A stretch of DNA of 64,000 bases from an uncultured Eubacteriales bacterium (GCA_900544405.1 UQVA01000002.1:75907-139906), one strand, 5' to 3'. Positions 33,528 through 41,588 are shown, numbered from the stretch's first letter. Notes: generated from the sequence alone by a model not told the origin. Numbers and translations are program-made.

Positions 33528-34229
33528 TCAGGCAGCGTGATTGCTGCCGTCAGAATAGTCGATGACAACGCCGGGCTGCACGTTGTAGCAGTACACGTTG
33601 AAGCAGACTCCGTCCCCGTTGTCCTCCACGGACCAAGCCTCCATCAGTACACCGCTGGCCAGCAGGTCAGTGCCCTCAAAAATAGGTGTGACCCGGTAGA
33701 GTGCATGGTTGCCTGTTTCGTAGATGTAGTCTGCCACCAGATTCTCGAAGGGCAGCATTCCGGTGACGTTCAGATACCGGGTGCCGGTGATGAGATTCTG
33801 CTTGTTAGCGTTCTCGGCGGTGAGCTGATAGCCAATCAGGTGGCAGCGGTTGTAGAGATATTTTCCATCTACGAAGTCATATTTGGCGGTCTGCCAGCCG
33901 GTGGGCTTCACGGAGCCAATGGAACCCCGCTCCTCCGTGGGCATCAGGTCCAGCCCCACGCAGGCTTCCGCCACGCCGCAGCGGCCCAACTCGTCCAGGG
34001 GCGAATAGGATTCGTAGGATGTGGTCGTGTAGTCTGATTCCGTGAAGAATGGCACATTGTCATTGACGGTCACATAGGCGCTGCCGGAGTAGGCGGGAAT
34101 GTCGCTTAGCAAGATCGTTTCCTGTTTGGGGGACGCCAGAGAATTGTACAGGAACGACAACCCTAAAAATACGATCAGGAACAACAATCCCGGCAGCGTT
34201 AGCTGCTGCTTTTTATTACGCTTCGCCAT
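33528..34229 (-). CDS. Secreted/anchored DNA/RNA non-specific endonuclease
   Basis: This 233-residue protein has a basic N-terminus and one membrane anchor or signal segment (residues about 12-32). The nuclease domain contains YLYNRCHLIGYQL (the H-containing motif of Endonuclease_NS_2) near residue 125 and the N..TGTRYLN metal region near residue 145. Such enzymes act outside the cell on DNA or RNA for nutrition or DNA uptake. It overlaps the upstream small gene by 14 nt and is the last gene of a four-gene unit. Confidence 0.88.
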   Translation of the reverse strand: MAKRNKKQQLTLPGLLFLIVFLGLSFLYNSLASPKQETILLSDIPAYSGSAYVTVNDNVPFFTESDYTTTSYESYSPLDELGRCGVAEACVGLDLMPTEERGSIGSVKPTGWQTAKYDFVDGKYLYNRCHLIGYQLTAENANKQNLITGTRYLNVTGMLPFENLVADYIYETGNHALYRVTPIFEGTDLLASGVLMEAWSVEDNGDGVCFNVYCYNVQPGVVIDYSDGSNHAA

Positions 34230-34647
34230 TTGGGACCTCCCTGGGGATCAAGACTTCTTCTGTGATTTTTGGATGGGAGAAGCCGGGAAAATCCGTGCTT
34301 TTCAGGCATTTCCACCGGTCCTGCCCACCGGGATACACATAATATTCATCCGCCGGATAGACCCGGTTCCAGTGATAGAGCAGGATTTTTTCGGGCCGCA
34401 GGGCAGGGGAGACGGGGCTTTCCCAGAAGCACCAGGCCCCCTCCGGGACCTCCTCCGGGTCGGAGATAACGTGCAGCACCGCATCCGGCCAGTCGGCGAA
34501 CAGCTTGGCAGAATCCGGGTGGAGCCAGATTTCGCCGCCGGTGCGGCGCAGGATATGCTGCGCAAGCATTTTATCCCGGCTTTGCCGCCGATGATTGAAC
34601 CGAAGCCCCATACCGTCGTCCACGCAGGAAATTAGAATCATGTCCAT
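34216..34647 (-). CDS. Conserved hypothetical protein (sometimes named ribonuclease Z-like)
   Basis: This 143-residue protein carries the pattern G..LRFNHRRQSRDK near residue 15, a VPEGAWCFWE segment and KILLYHWNRVYPADEYY. I recall a small clostridial family with these motifs that databases loosely call ribonuclease Z. It has no metallo-beta-lactamase motif, so I do not accept that name. It overlaps both neighbours and is clearly coupled to the downstream endonuclease. Confidence 0.75.
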   Translation of the reverse strand: MDMILISCVDDGMGLRFNHRRQSRDKMLAQHILRRTGGEIWLHPDSAKLFADWPDAVLHVISDPEEVPEGAWCFWESPVSPALRPEKILLYHWNRVYPADEYYVYPGGQDRWKCLKSTDFPGFSHPKITEEVLIPREVPNGEA

Positions 34648-35348
34648 TCCTCCTGAAAGCAGAAAATATCCGGCAGGTCCGGGTACAGGGTGACTGCATG
34701 GCGATAAAGCCCCCTGGCGTGGATGCGGTCATGCCACAAAAAGCGCCGCAGGACCTTGGCCAGGGACCAGAATTCCCCGTAGCTGCCCTCCAGGACCGGG
34801 TTTTCCAGAAAATCCGGCTGTTTTTCCAGTTCCGCAAAGCCTCGCCGACGGCAGTCCAGAATATCCCCTTCATGGTCCGACGGCACGTTGATCTCAGAGA
34901 AGTAATAGTCGTTGACGTTCTTGGTGTGGAGATAAATGTCTTTTGCGGTCCTGGGGATCTGCCCATAGAAGGTCCTGCGGGCAGGGAAGAGGGGCTGATT
35001 TTTGTCAGGAATGGACTCGTAGAGCCGCAGAAAATCCTCTGCGGATTTCAGGGCTAAGGCTTTCCAATACGCATATTGTCCCCTGGACAGCGGCAGCCGT
35101 TCAGAGTCAAACAGCACGTCGGAATCGGCGTCCTGGACGGTCAGATCGCAGTCCGCTTCCTGGACCACATGGCCGGTGATCTCCTCCGGCGTCTCCCGGC
35201 CCATCCAGCGCAGGTAGCCCCGGACCGCTCCGGGGAGCTTGTCCAGGGCATGATAAAAAGATTCTCCCCGGGTGAATGCGCCGGGGAGATCAATGGCATA
35301 TAGCAGTGTGTCCGGGCCGTTGTGTTCCCAGACCAGGGAAATGTCCAT
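34638..35348 (-). CDS. Hypothetical protein, DinB-like helical domain
   Basis: This 236-residue protein has an N-terminal beta-rich part resembling HicB-like domains (YAIDLPGAFTRGESFYHAL). A helical part follows with spaced His residues (HTKNVNDYYFSEI near residue 140; RRFLWHDRIHARGLYRH near residue 205), reminiscent of DinB metal sites. No firm family. It overlaps the next gene by 10 nt and follows another hypothetical gene, inside the operon that ends with the nuclease. Confidence 0.65.
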   Translation of the reverse strand: MDISLVWEHNGPDTLLYAIDLPGAFTRGESFYHALDKLPGAVRGYLRWMGRETPEEITGHVVQEADCDLTVQDADSDVLFDSERLPLSRGQYAYWKALALKSAEDFLRLYESIPDKNQPLFPARRTFYGQIPRTAKDIYLHTKNVNDYYFSEINVPSDHEGDILDCRRRGFAELEKQPDFLENPVLEGSYGEFWSLAKVLRRFLWHDRIHARGLYRHAVTLYPDLPDIFCFQEEWT

Positions 35349-35365
35349 AGGGGTCCTTCTTTCGC

Positions 35366-35863
35366 TCAGTGGTAGAATCCATCGATTCGAAGGAAGTCGG
35401 CGAATTCAAAGACCTGCCGGCCGGTGATATCGGAGGGAAAACGGAATTCAAATTCGATCTCCGAATCTTCGGAATCGGTGATGTTCTTCTTCATTTCCGG
35501 AATCGTCATGCCGGGTTCGTAGAAGATCAGCGTGTCGTCTTCGCCGCTGCGGGCGGTGAAGTCGTAGTGTACGAAGCCGTCGAAGCACTTGGCCAGGGCC
35601 GTATCCCGCTCTAGCTTGGCAAGAACGGAGACCTTGTCGAAGTGGACCTCGATGTCGCACAGGCCGATGATGCTGATGACCGGAATGGGATAGGCCTCCC
35701 GGATGTACCGGTCGCCGATGGTTTTATGGAATCGGCCGTTGAACCATCCGGACTCCAGGGTCCAGACCCGACGGCGCAGCGCCTGGTAAATGATGGCCTG
35801 CTGGTCGTCCAGCTTTGCATAAATTTTCTGTAATTGTTGTAAAAATGCGGGATCAATATTCAT
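35366..35863 (-). CDS. Hypothetical protein
   Basis: A 165-residue soluble protein with a helical N-terminus (LQQLQKIYAKLDDQQ) and an alternating beta/alpha middle (IPVISIIGLCDIEVHFDKVSV). The tail contains EFEFRFPSDI. I do not recognise the family. A clear CGGAGGG site precedes the ATG, and a TATAAT (complement of 35883-35888) lies just upstream. It is the first gene of the minus-strand unit ending in the endonuclease. Confidence 0.7.
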   Translation of the reverse strand: MNIDPAFLQQLQKIYAKLDDQQAIIYQALRRRVWTLESGWFNGRFHKTIGDRYIREAYPIPVISIIGLCDIEVHFDKVSVLAKLERDTALAKCFDGFVHYDFTARSGEDDTLIFYEPGMTIPEMKKNITDSEDSEIEFEFRFPSDITGRQVFEFADFLRIDGFYH

Positions 35864-36016
35864 TTAACCACCCTCCGTGCAAATTATATCACAAACGGAG
35901 ACATAATTCTACCCATACTTTCAATCTTTTGGAAAAATTTTTTACAAAAGCTGCCGAAATGTGCGTAAAGATAGGTTAAGGGAATAAATGTTATCTTAAA
36001 TCTTCCGGCGAAGACC

Positions 36017-36052
36017 GTGCCCAATAGGCACAGACCGGCACCTATCGGGCAC
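36017..36052. repeat. Inverted repeat, possible terminator
   Basis: GTGCCC-A-ATAGG and CCTAT-C-GGGCAC form an 11-bp stem with one mismatch, just downstream of the lipoprotein gene on the minus strand. No T-tract follows on that strand, so the role is uncertain. Confidence 0.5.
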
Positions 36053-36072
36053 GACAGAAAAGAAAGGTCGCA

Positions 36073-37011
36073 TTATTTGGCGTAGTAATCGTCCAGCCAC
36101 CATCTTGACTCGTTTTTCTCAAGCATTTCTTCCGGGCGCTCCGTTCCGTCTGGGTAAGTGGCAGTAATGCCGTCCCCTACAGCATTCATGGGCATATCCC
36201 CAACGACCTGGATTGTGTATTCGGCTCCGGTCAGCGTATTGTAGTAGTATAGGGTGTTTCGCATGGCAGCGGGGTATCCTTGCTCCATCAAGGCAGCCCG
36301 GACCAAGCTGACGAAGGCAGGGTCCGCAGGCGATTTCCGGACCAGATCAAAAGAGAAATCCTGCCCGTCGCCCCAAATCTCACGTGGCGTCCCATAAGAA
36401 AGGCTTCCGTCTTTATTCACGGTAAAGGCCTGGTCCGACTTGTCCCATACCTCACGGCAGACTTCCAGACATTCCGCCGTCGGCCGCACGACGATGACTT
36501 CCACGTTGCTGACGGCGTATGTATTGATACATTCCGCATGGGGAATACCGGAAACAAGCAAATCGATCTGCCCGGTGGGACCGAAGATGCGGTAAAGCCC
36601 GTCGGTATCTTCGTCAATGCTGGCATCAAAGAAAGAACAGTATCCATTCCAACCAAGCGTGATATTATCCCAGTGGCCGTAGGACGTTTCAAAAACAACT
36701 TCCGAGGTGCCATTATGCCTGAAAATCAGCTGATTGTTTTTCCAGTACAAAGATGCGGCGTTGGCAGTGCGCCAGTCCGGGTACTCGGTTGCAACTGAGG
36801 AGAAATATTCGTCATAGTCCGGGTCGGTGGACTTGACAGGCTCCGTCGTGGGGGCGGTCGTCGGAGCGGTGGTGCTGGGGACGGTTTCTGTGGGTTTGAC
36901 AGTAGGGGAGGAGGTCCCGACGGTGGTCACCGTAGCCGGGGGAGCGGCATTGGCGCAACCGGCCAAAAGCATGGTCCCGGCCAATACAGCGGCGAAAAGC
37001 TCTTTTTTCAT
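36073..37011 (-). CDS. Lipoprotein of unknown function
   Basis: This 312-residue protein has a type II signal peptide with lipobox LLAGC (Cys19). A Thr/Pro-rich linker follows (residues about 23-62), then a beta-rich C-terminal domain of about 240 residues with many Trp and Tyr. I do not recognise the domain. It lies on the minus strand next to another exported protein gene and uses more AT-rich codons than the housekeeping block, so it may be accessory. A GGAGG site precedes the ATG. Confidence 0.75.
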   Translation of the reverse strand: MKKELFAAVLAGTMLLAGCANAAPPATVTTVGTSSPTVKPTETVPSTTAPTTAPTTEPVKSTDPDYDEYFSSVATEYPDWRTANAASLYWKNNQLIFRHNGTSEVVFETSYGHWDNITLGWNGYCSFFDASIDEDTDGLYRIFGPTGQIDLLVSGIPHAECINTYAVSNVEVIVVRPTAECLEVCREVWDKSDQAFTVNKDGSLSYGTPREIWGDGQDFSFDLVRKSPADPAFVSLVRAALMEQGYPAAMRNTLYYYNTLTGAEYTIQVVGDMPMNAVGDGITATYPDGTERPEEMLEKNESRWWLDDYYAK

Positions 37012-37075
37012 GGTTTTACCTCCTATAAGATAATAAACATTTTGAAAACTACTATGTTTTGATGTTTTTATGGGT

Positions 37076-37102
37076 GTCGGGGTGGGACTTTCCCACCCCG
37101 AC
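37076..37102 (-). terminator. Hairpin after the secreted cysteine-peptidase-like gene
   Basis: A 12-bp perfect GC-rich stem (37076-37087 with 37091-37102) and a 3-nt loop, 8 nt after the stop on the minus strand. The tail is A/T mixed rather than a clean T-run. Confidence 0.6.
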
Positions 37103-37109
37103 AGGTGCT

Positions 37110-38477
37110 TTAATCCTTACAATTCTGGCTCAGGTAGGGTTCGACTTCTTCCCAAGTCAGGGAAATTTCGCCGGTGTAGCCACAAGCGGCACAGGTCCCG
37201 GCAGAACCATCTGCGGATTGAGTGCTGAGTGTCTCGTAGTGGGGTTCGAGAATATAGCCGGTGCATCCGCTGGAAATGCACTTGATTTTGTGAGCATTAG
37301 GAGTAACGACGGTGGCCGTAGAACGGCTGAAATGATGGGAGTAGGTTTCGCAGACGTTACCGCCATTATAGGAATTTGCAATTTCCTGATAGGTATAGCT
37401 GAATTTGCTAATAATGCATTTTCCACCGATGTTGCACTCATATCCCGTGATTCCGGTGACACTTACGTTCTCAATGAACAGAGAATGTTTACCTTCAATG
37501 CGGAGATAGATTCCGGAAGAGGGTAGGGTTGTTACGATGCTCTTGAAATCAGCAGCGGAGGTGATTTTTCTGTCATTCGTCTTTTGGTCTCCGGCAATGT
37601 CCTGCCAATAGCTGCGGTGAGAGTACTGGTCGTAGGCGTAGACGGCAAATCCCATACACTGGATACCAAATCCATAGAACTTGCAGTTGCAGCCACTGCC
37701 AGTGGCGTTGCAGGGATTATGTCCAGGCCAATGGTCGGTACAAGCGCTCCCATTTTTGGTAAAGTATTTACCTGCACCATACTGACCGAGGGAATAAGAG
37801 TTGTTGGGATAATTCGTAGTCAGGGCTGTAGTATCGATACCGTAATTTACGGCGCTTTCAAACTCATCGATACTCATTTCTTCGGTTTCGGCGGTCACGC
37901 TGTTGAACAGATGGCCCATATCTTCACTGTCTACCCAGAAGAATTCATTTTCGGAGACAGCACGAATGGACTGAACATCCGGATAGTAACCGCAATCGGT
38001 CACTTTGTTGTTGGCGCAGTCGATGAACTGAACGTGTTCCTTATCGGCGAAGTACACTCCGGTCGTGGTCATGCGGTCCGAAGCAAAGAGAGCGGAAAAG
38101 GTCGGCGCTTCGTCGGGCTGGAAAGCTGCGATGACAGTGGGAGATTTTCCGGAATAGCCAACGTGGATGACTTCCCCGGCTTTGGTAAAGCAATAAACAC
38201 CGCTATCAACTTCCCAGAAAGAGTAGGTCTTTTTGGGGAGGACCAGGTGGATCGTCTTGGATTCCATATCCTGGGCGTACACATAGCCGTCAACATAGTC
38301 GTGAATATCGATACCCATTTCCTCCCAACGCCAAGCGTCGGCTTCGGTATCTCTGGCGATGAACGTCCAGTATTCGGGAGCAGTCTCCGCTGCAGCCGCA
38401 TAGGGGACGGAGATGGAGAAAATCATACAGATCAGGAGAAGAACAGAAACGATTTTTGGCAAGTTATGGCGCATCAT
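37110..38477 (-). CDS. Secreted protein with papain/NlpC-like cysteine domain
   Basis: This 455-residue protein has a signal peptide (residues about 1-30, ending AAAAE). A first half of about 190 residues looks like a beta-propeller/Trp-rich receptor. A domain with the motif GIQCMGFAVYAYDQY (Cys near residue 277) and a later GKHSLFIENV (His near residue 330) follows. This Cys-His order is usual for NlpC/P60- or CHAP-like peptidases and amidases; cell-wall or peptide cleavage is an inference. C-terminal Cys pairs (CISSGC, CAACG) suggest a zinc ribbon. Confidence 0.75.
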   Translation of the reverse strand: MMRHNLPKIVSVLLLICMIFSISVPYAAAAETAPEYWTFIARDTEADAWRWEEMGIDIHDYVDGYVYAQDMESKTIHLVLPKKTYSFWEVDSGVYCFTKAGEVIHVGYSGKSPTVIAAFQPDEAPTFSALFASDRMTTTGVYFADKEHVQFIDCANNKVTDCGYYPDVQSIRAVSENEFFWVDSEDMGHLFNSVTAETEEMSIDEFESAVNYGIDTTALTTNYPNNSYSLGQYGAGKYFTKNGSACTDHWPGHNPCNATGSGCNCKFYGFGIQCMGFAVYAYDQYSHRSYWQDIAGDQKTNDRKITSAADFKSIVTTLPSSGIYLRIEGKHSLFIENVSVTGITGYECNIGGKCIISKFSYTYQEIANSYNGGNVCETYSHHFSRSTATVVTPNAHKIKCISSGCTGYILEPHYETLSTQSADGSAGTCAACGYTGEISLTWEEVEPYLSQNCKD

Positions 38478-38607
38478 AGGAATACAATCCTTTCTTTATT
38501 ATAGTTTTTTGTAGGGGTGTGCGTCGTGCTTGTAATCGCTGTGTGTCTCATAAAAATCTGGTTTACCTGTTCATCGGACCCGCCTCTTTCTTTTTAAGCT
38601 CAAATTA

Positions 38608-38636
38608 ATTATAGTTGAGGTTTACTAAGTTGTCAA
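38608..38636 (-). promoter_or_regulatory. sigma-A promoter of the secreted-protein gene
   Basis: Minus strand TTGACA (38631-38636) and TATAAT (38608-38613), 17-bp spacer, leading to the gene that starts at 38477. It is back-to-back with the padR promoter. Confidence 0.82.
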
Positions 38637-38684
38637 GCACAAATTTATAAATAATAAAAATGGTTTATTTTCTGGAAGAATAAA

Positions 38685-38713
38685 TTGACAAAACCTGGAA
38701 AATACGATATACT
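38685..38713 (+). promoter_or_regulatory. sigma-A promoter of the padR gene
   Basis: TTGACA 38685-38690 and TATACT 38708-38713, 17-bp spacer, 29 nt before the PadR start codon. Confidence 0.82.
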
Positions 38714-38741
38714 CTAAGTGAATAGTACAAGAGGTGCTGCT

Positions 38742-39113
38742 ATGGAACAAAAACGGACAGCAAATGCTTCCACTGTGTTGGAAGAAAACCTGAAGAAAGC
38801 ACTCACGGAGATGCTGGTCCTCCGGTTGCTTTCCGAACGGGAGTATTACATTGGCGAATTAGGAGATACACTCAAAGAACGAAGCGGCGGGGCATTATGT
38901 ATTGTTTTCCCTTATGCTGCCATTTACCGGATGGAGGAGTACGGCTACATTTACGAAAGTGGCAAACGAATCGGACCGGACGGACGGCGCAGACAATACA
39001 TTGCCATTACCGACGAGGGAAGAGTGTATGTGGACCGGCTGATCAAAGCCTATGCCGTCGTCTCGAAGGGCGTGCAGGAGGTTTTGGAGAAAGGAGGACT
39101 GGAGAATGGCTGA
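38742..39113 (+). CDS. PadR family transcriptional regulator
   Basis: This 123-residue winged-helix protein has the PadR core: LTEMLVLRLLSEREYYIGELGDTL (helices 1-3), IYRMEEYGYI, then R.YI.IT.EG with a C-terminal dimerisation helix. PadR repressors usually sense a ligand and control a neighbouring membrane or efflux protein. GAGGTG sets the ATG at 38742; an in-frame GTG at 38718 lies at the transcription start. It overlaps the start of a short broken partner gene and is divergent from the secreted cysteine-domain gene. Confidence 0.9.
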   Translation: MEQKRTANASTVLEENLKKALTEMLVLRLLSEREYYIGELGDTLKERSGGALCIVFPYAAIYRMEEYGYIYESGKRIGPDGRRRQYIAITDEGRVYVDRLIKAYAVVSKGVQEVLEKGGLENG

Positions 39114-39183
39114 TGGCGTGAAGCAGTACCGCAGAGCGCTGAAGCGGAAAGACTATGCCAGTCACTTTGAATATGACCTGTGA
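39106..39183 (+). pseudogene. Truncated partner gene after padR
   Basis: A 25-codon frame starts in the end of padR (ATG at 39106, padR stop 39111-39113) and stops at 39183. Its start, VKQYRRALKRKDYA, resembles the N-terminus of the small membrane proteins (HAAS/DUF1700-like) that usually follow PadR regulators. The rest is missing, and accessory DNA begins right after it. Probably the 5' stub of a partner gene lost by insertion or deletion. Confidence 0.45.
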
Positions 39184-39233
39184 TAAGGACGGGAATATTT
39201 CCTACTCCTGATTCCATAAAAGTGAAAATTTGC

Positions 39234-39264
39234 GCCCCGGCTGCGGATAACCCCCAGCCGGGGC
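39234..39264 (+). terminator. GC-rich hairpin in the island's left flank
   Basis: A 10-bp perfect stem (39234-39243 with 39255-39264) followed by CTTCTT. A second short palindrome around GGGCAGGGGCCCTGCCC follows at about 39278-39295. It may terminate padR transcription. Confidence 0.5.
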
Positions 39265-39315
39265 CTTCTTGTCGGCGGGGCAGGGGCCCTGCCCGTTCAG
39301 GGGGGGTGGCGGCGA

Positions 39316-39575
39316 TTGGCAGAAACTCTGAGCGGATAGAATCTCTGAGAGCGCAAGCCAGAATGCCGCATCATCGGCAAAAGCTGCATGACGGAAGAAC
39401 TGAACGAGTTGCCGATTCTGAGCAGAATCAGTGGGTTGATTATCCATGCGGGGATAACCCCGTAGCAAAAGCGTATCTGCAAACGATGAAGGACCTCTTA
39501 ACACAGATGGAGCGCATGAGCAGCACCCAGCAGTTTGCGGATTCTCTGGCCGAGCCGCTGAACCTGGCCAAATAA
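39316..39575 (+). pseudogene. Degenerate copy of the XRE regulator gene
   Basis: The stretch encodes ERIESLRAQARM and then, in another frame, RIIGKSCMTEELNE. These match KRIEFLRAQARM and FIIGKGYMTEELDN of the intact XRE gene at 42001-42414. The HTH part between them is deleted and the frame is lost. The final part (MKDLLTQMERMSS..) is unlike the intact copy. Like the intact gene it is followed within a few bases by the 139-bp repeat, so it is the left-hand relic of the same unit. Confidence 0.65.
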
Positions 39576-39580
39576 AGACG

Positions 39581-39719
39581 AACCCCCAGCCGTGGAGCAG
39601 TCCACAGCTGGGGGACATTTTATGTGGGAGTTGTTGAAAGCCAAACAGGGGAGAAAAGTTCGGAGTTTCCGGCTTCTTGAAATCGGACCATTCTAGCCCT
39701 TGACGAACGCAACAAAATA
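39581..39719 (+). repeat. Direct repeat, left copy
   Basis: This aligns without gaps to 42418-42556 (offset 2,837 bp). The first ~84 bp are identical, with about nine scattered mismatches after that. It begins with a hairpin CCCCCAGC-C-GTGGA/TCCAC-A-GCTGGGGG followed by ACATTTTAT, which would terminate the XRE gene ahead of it. It ends with CGAACGCAACAAAATAA. Confidence 0.9.
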
Positions 39720-39774
39720 ATTTCTTTGTATGCGCTGAGATTTTCAGAGAAGCCAAGAGGGGAGAAAAAGCATT

Positions 39775-39981
39775 TCAGTCCAGATTATTGAATTTTTCCA
39801 GCAGTTCCGAATAGAGAGAACGGAGCCGGGCAAGCTGTTCGTCCGTGCGGGAGAGACGCTTCCGGAACGTGTCCAAATCCTTCGACATTGTAGCCAGACG
39901 GACGAAGTCCTCATAGGGAATCAGCACCGGATAATTGCCAACGCAACAAAGATTTTTCTCAGACACGGGAATCACCTCCAA
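39775..39981 (-). CDS. Small protein of the replicon unit, unknown function
   Basis: This 68-residue protein begins MEVIPVSEKNLCCVGNYPVLIPYEDFVRLA. It ends in a helical, probably coiled-coil segment (DLDTFRKRLSRTDEQLARLRS). No family known to me, though short proteins of this type accompany excisionase-like genes in clostridial mobile elements. Its start overlaps the end of the HTH gene by 23 nt, so it is translated from the same rep transcript. Confidence 0.6.
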   Translation of the reverse strand: MEVIPVSEKNLCCVGNYPVLIPYEDFVRLATMSKDLDTFRKRLSRTDEQLARLRSLYSELLEKFNNLD

Positions 39982-40147
39982 AAGAATTCCGTTCCAGCCA
40001 GGTCAGAAAAGCAAAGCGTGGAATTATCAAACGGCAGCCTACTTTCACATGGGGAATCTGCCCGGAGTTCACCAGCTTGTAAGCCGTGGGCGGACTGATT
40101 CGGAGATAGCGGGCAATTTCTCGAACGGTAATCATTTCATTTTCCAT
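39959..40147 (-). CDS. Excisionase-type helix-turn-helix DNA-binding protein
   Basis: This 62-residue protein has the HTH_17 pattern: ITVREIARYLRISPPTAYKLVNSGQIPHVKVG, then R.IIPR.AFL.WL. Such proteins act as excisionases or as small regulators in plasmids and integrated elements. It lies 15 nt downstream of rep on the same strand and overlaps the 68-residue gene. With no integrase in the unit, a role in copy control or with a host recombinase is possible. Confidence 0.85.
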   Translation of the reverse strand: MENEMITVREIARYLRISPPTAYKLVNSGQIPHVKVGCRLIIPRFAFLTWLERNSFGGDSRV

Positions 40148-40161
40148 AGATCATCAATCCT

Positions 40162-41181
40162 TTACTTCCCGTAGTCGGGAGAATTTACAATGCGAGGATC
40201 GCAGAACTCAGCAAGCCGGTCCTTGACGAAAGAATCGACAGCGGAACATTCCGCTTCCGGCAGCATGAAGAAGGGAGAAGAAGCCATAGGGACGGCAGCC
40301 AGTTCCTTCTTGAATTTGGCGAAGGCGTGGCGTTCCACCGAATTTTGATACACCGGCAGGAGGTCAGGGTGGAGAAGCACCGCCTGGACCGGGAAGCTGA
40401 GAGACGAGAAGTCGAAATCCAGCTGCACAGGCCGGGTATAGCGAATCGTGGGAAAAGCAGCCAGCAGACCCTTGAAGCGGTTCGGGTCCAGCGTAAATTC
40501 AAGACGGGTCAAATCGCCAGGGTATCCCAGTTCCTCCGCTTTGTTGTACAGCTTCACAGCGCCATGAGAGGAGCGTTCGCCGGTGTATTCCGTGACGGCT
40601 TTCCCATCGGACGAAATCACCGAGGACCACTTGGAGCCGTCTCTACGCTGCAAGGCGAGAGAATCACGAGGGACACGGAAATCTAACGCCAGGTCAAAGC
40701 GCTGCACTGAGACGGGCTGGAAAAGGCCACAGCAGAGGATAGCATAGACACGTTTCCATTTTTCTGCCGGTACTTTGTTCGGGTTCAGGTCGAGGATAGC
40801 TTCCGGGGCCAACCTTTTGACAGAGGAATCATAGCAGTATCGGCCTATCAGGACGGTGAAGGAAGTTTCTAAATCCACTTTGTAAGTGACCGTATGCAAG
40901 TAATGCCCAATTCGGAAAGAACTCTGAGAAGTGAAAATATCCAGGTGCGCAGAGAGAAACAGAGAATCCGAGGTCAGGCGCTGCATGAGGCGGTCCAGCG
41001 TGTCATAGCGTTTTTTCGTATCGAAATCATAAGCAGTTTGAGAATAGACAAATTTCAGCCGAAAGTTGTCTATACTGACGGTTACGTCAGGAAGGACGAG
41101 AGGGCGGTCGTAGGGTGCAATGGTAGAAAAACTACCATCCAAACCCCTGTTAGACATAGGGGTTTGAGCGGGAACGGACAC
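40162..41181 (-). CDS. Replication initiation protein (Rep_trans-like)
   Basis: This 339-residue protein shows features of the Replication initiation factor family found in rolling-circle plasmids, filamentous phages and mobile elements. The segment VQRFDLALDF near residue 165 and GAVKLYNKAEELG.....RLEFTL near residue 222 are characteristic. The start is a GTG at 41181 behind GAGGTGA; an ATG eight codons later is an alternative. Upstream lies the GC-rich hairpin region expected of a replication origin. Confidence 0.75.
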   Translation of the reverse strand: MSVPAQTPMSNRGLDGSFSTIAPYDRPLVLPDVTVSIDNFRLKFVYSQTAYDFDTKKRYDTLDRLMQRLTSDSLFLSAHLDIFTSQSSFRIGHYLHTVTYKVDLETSFTVLIGRYCYDSSVKRLAPEAILDLNPNKVPAEKWKRVYAILCCGLFQPVSVQRFDLALDFRVPRDSLALQRRDGSKWSSVISSDGKAVTEYTGERSSHGAVKLYNKAEELGYPGDLTRLEFTLDPNRFKGLLAAFPTIRYTRPVQLDFDFSSLSFPVQAVLLHPDLLPVYQNSVERHAFAKFKKELAAVPMASSPFFMLPEAECSAVDSFVKDRLAEFCDPRIVNSPDYGK

Positions 41182-41220
41182 GATGGAATCACCTCACATT
41201 CAGAGCGGGAAAAAGTTGGA

Positions 41221-41586
41221 TTTTCGGGGAATTTGCTGGACGGAAGTCCGGGGCCGGAGGCGGGACCAGCCCGCACCCGGCCCCGGAGCACCATCGTCCA
41301 AACGCTCAGTCATCGGCAGTCTGGCGCCGGGGGCGCAGGTGGACAGAGCGCAACGGCAGACGGAGGAAGTCGGAAGCCCCTACCTGCGAAGGGGACACGC
41401 TGCAAGGACCAACCCGGCAGGGCATGGCAGGACCGCCCGGAGGAGCCGGTACGTTCTGACGGGACATTTGCCGCGGGCTCCCAGTGCTTCGCACTCCCTT
41501 CCCGGAAGCCTGCACCGCTACCGTGGGCAGCCGGTGGGGCGGGACCCCCAGGTTCACCCGCCCCACCAGCTGCAACACGGCAGGCG
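41221..41586. other. GC-rich structured non-coding region, candidate replication origin
   Basis: About 365 bp between the 64-residue gene and rep, much richer in GC than the rest of the unit. It holds a long stem-loop at 41248-41286 (10 bp plus 5 bp around ACCAG), a 60-nt cruciform-like hairpin at 41521-41580 and a small hairpin AGTGC/GCACT at 41483-41495. Open frames on both strands here look compositional. The position upstream of rep suggests a double- or single-strand origin, or a structured RNA. Confidence 0.5.
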
Positions 41587-41588
41587 TG

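Noticed and set aside
41241..41300. GGAAGTCCGGGG resembles the start of RNase P RNA
   Set aside because: The other conserved RNase P segments are absent on either strand; the region is better explained as origin-type hairpins.
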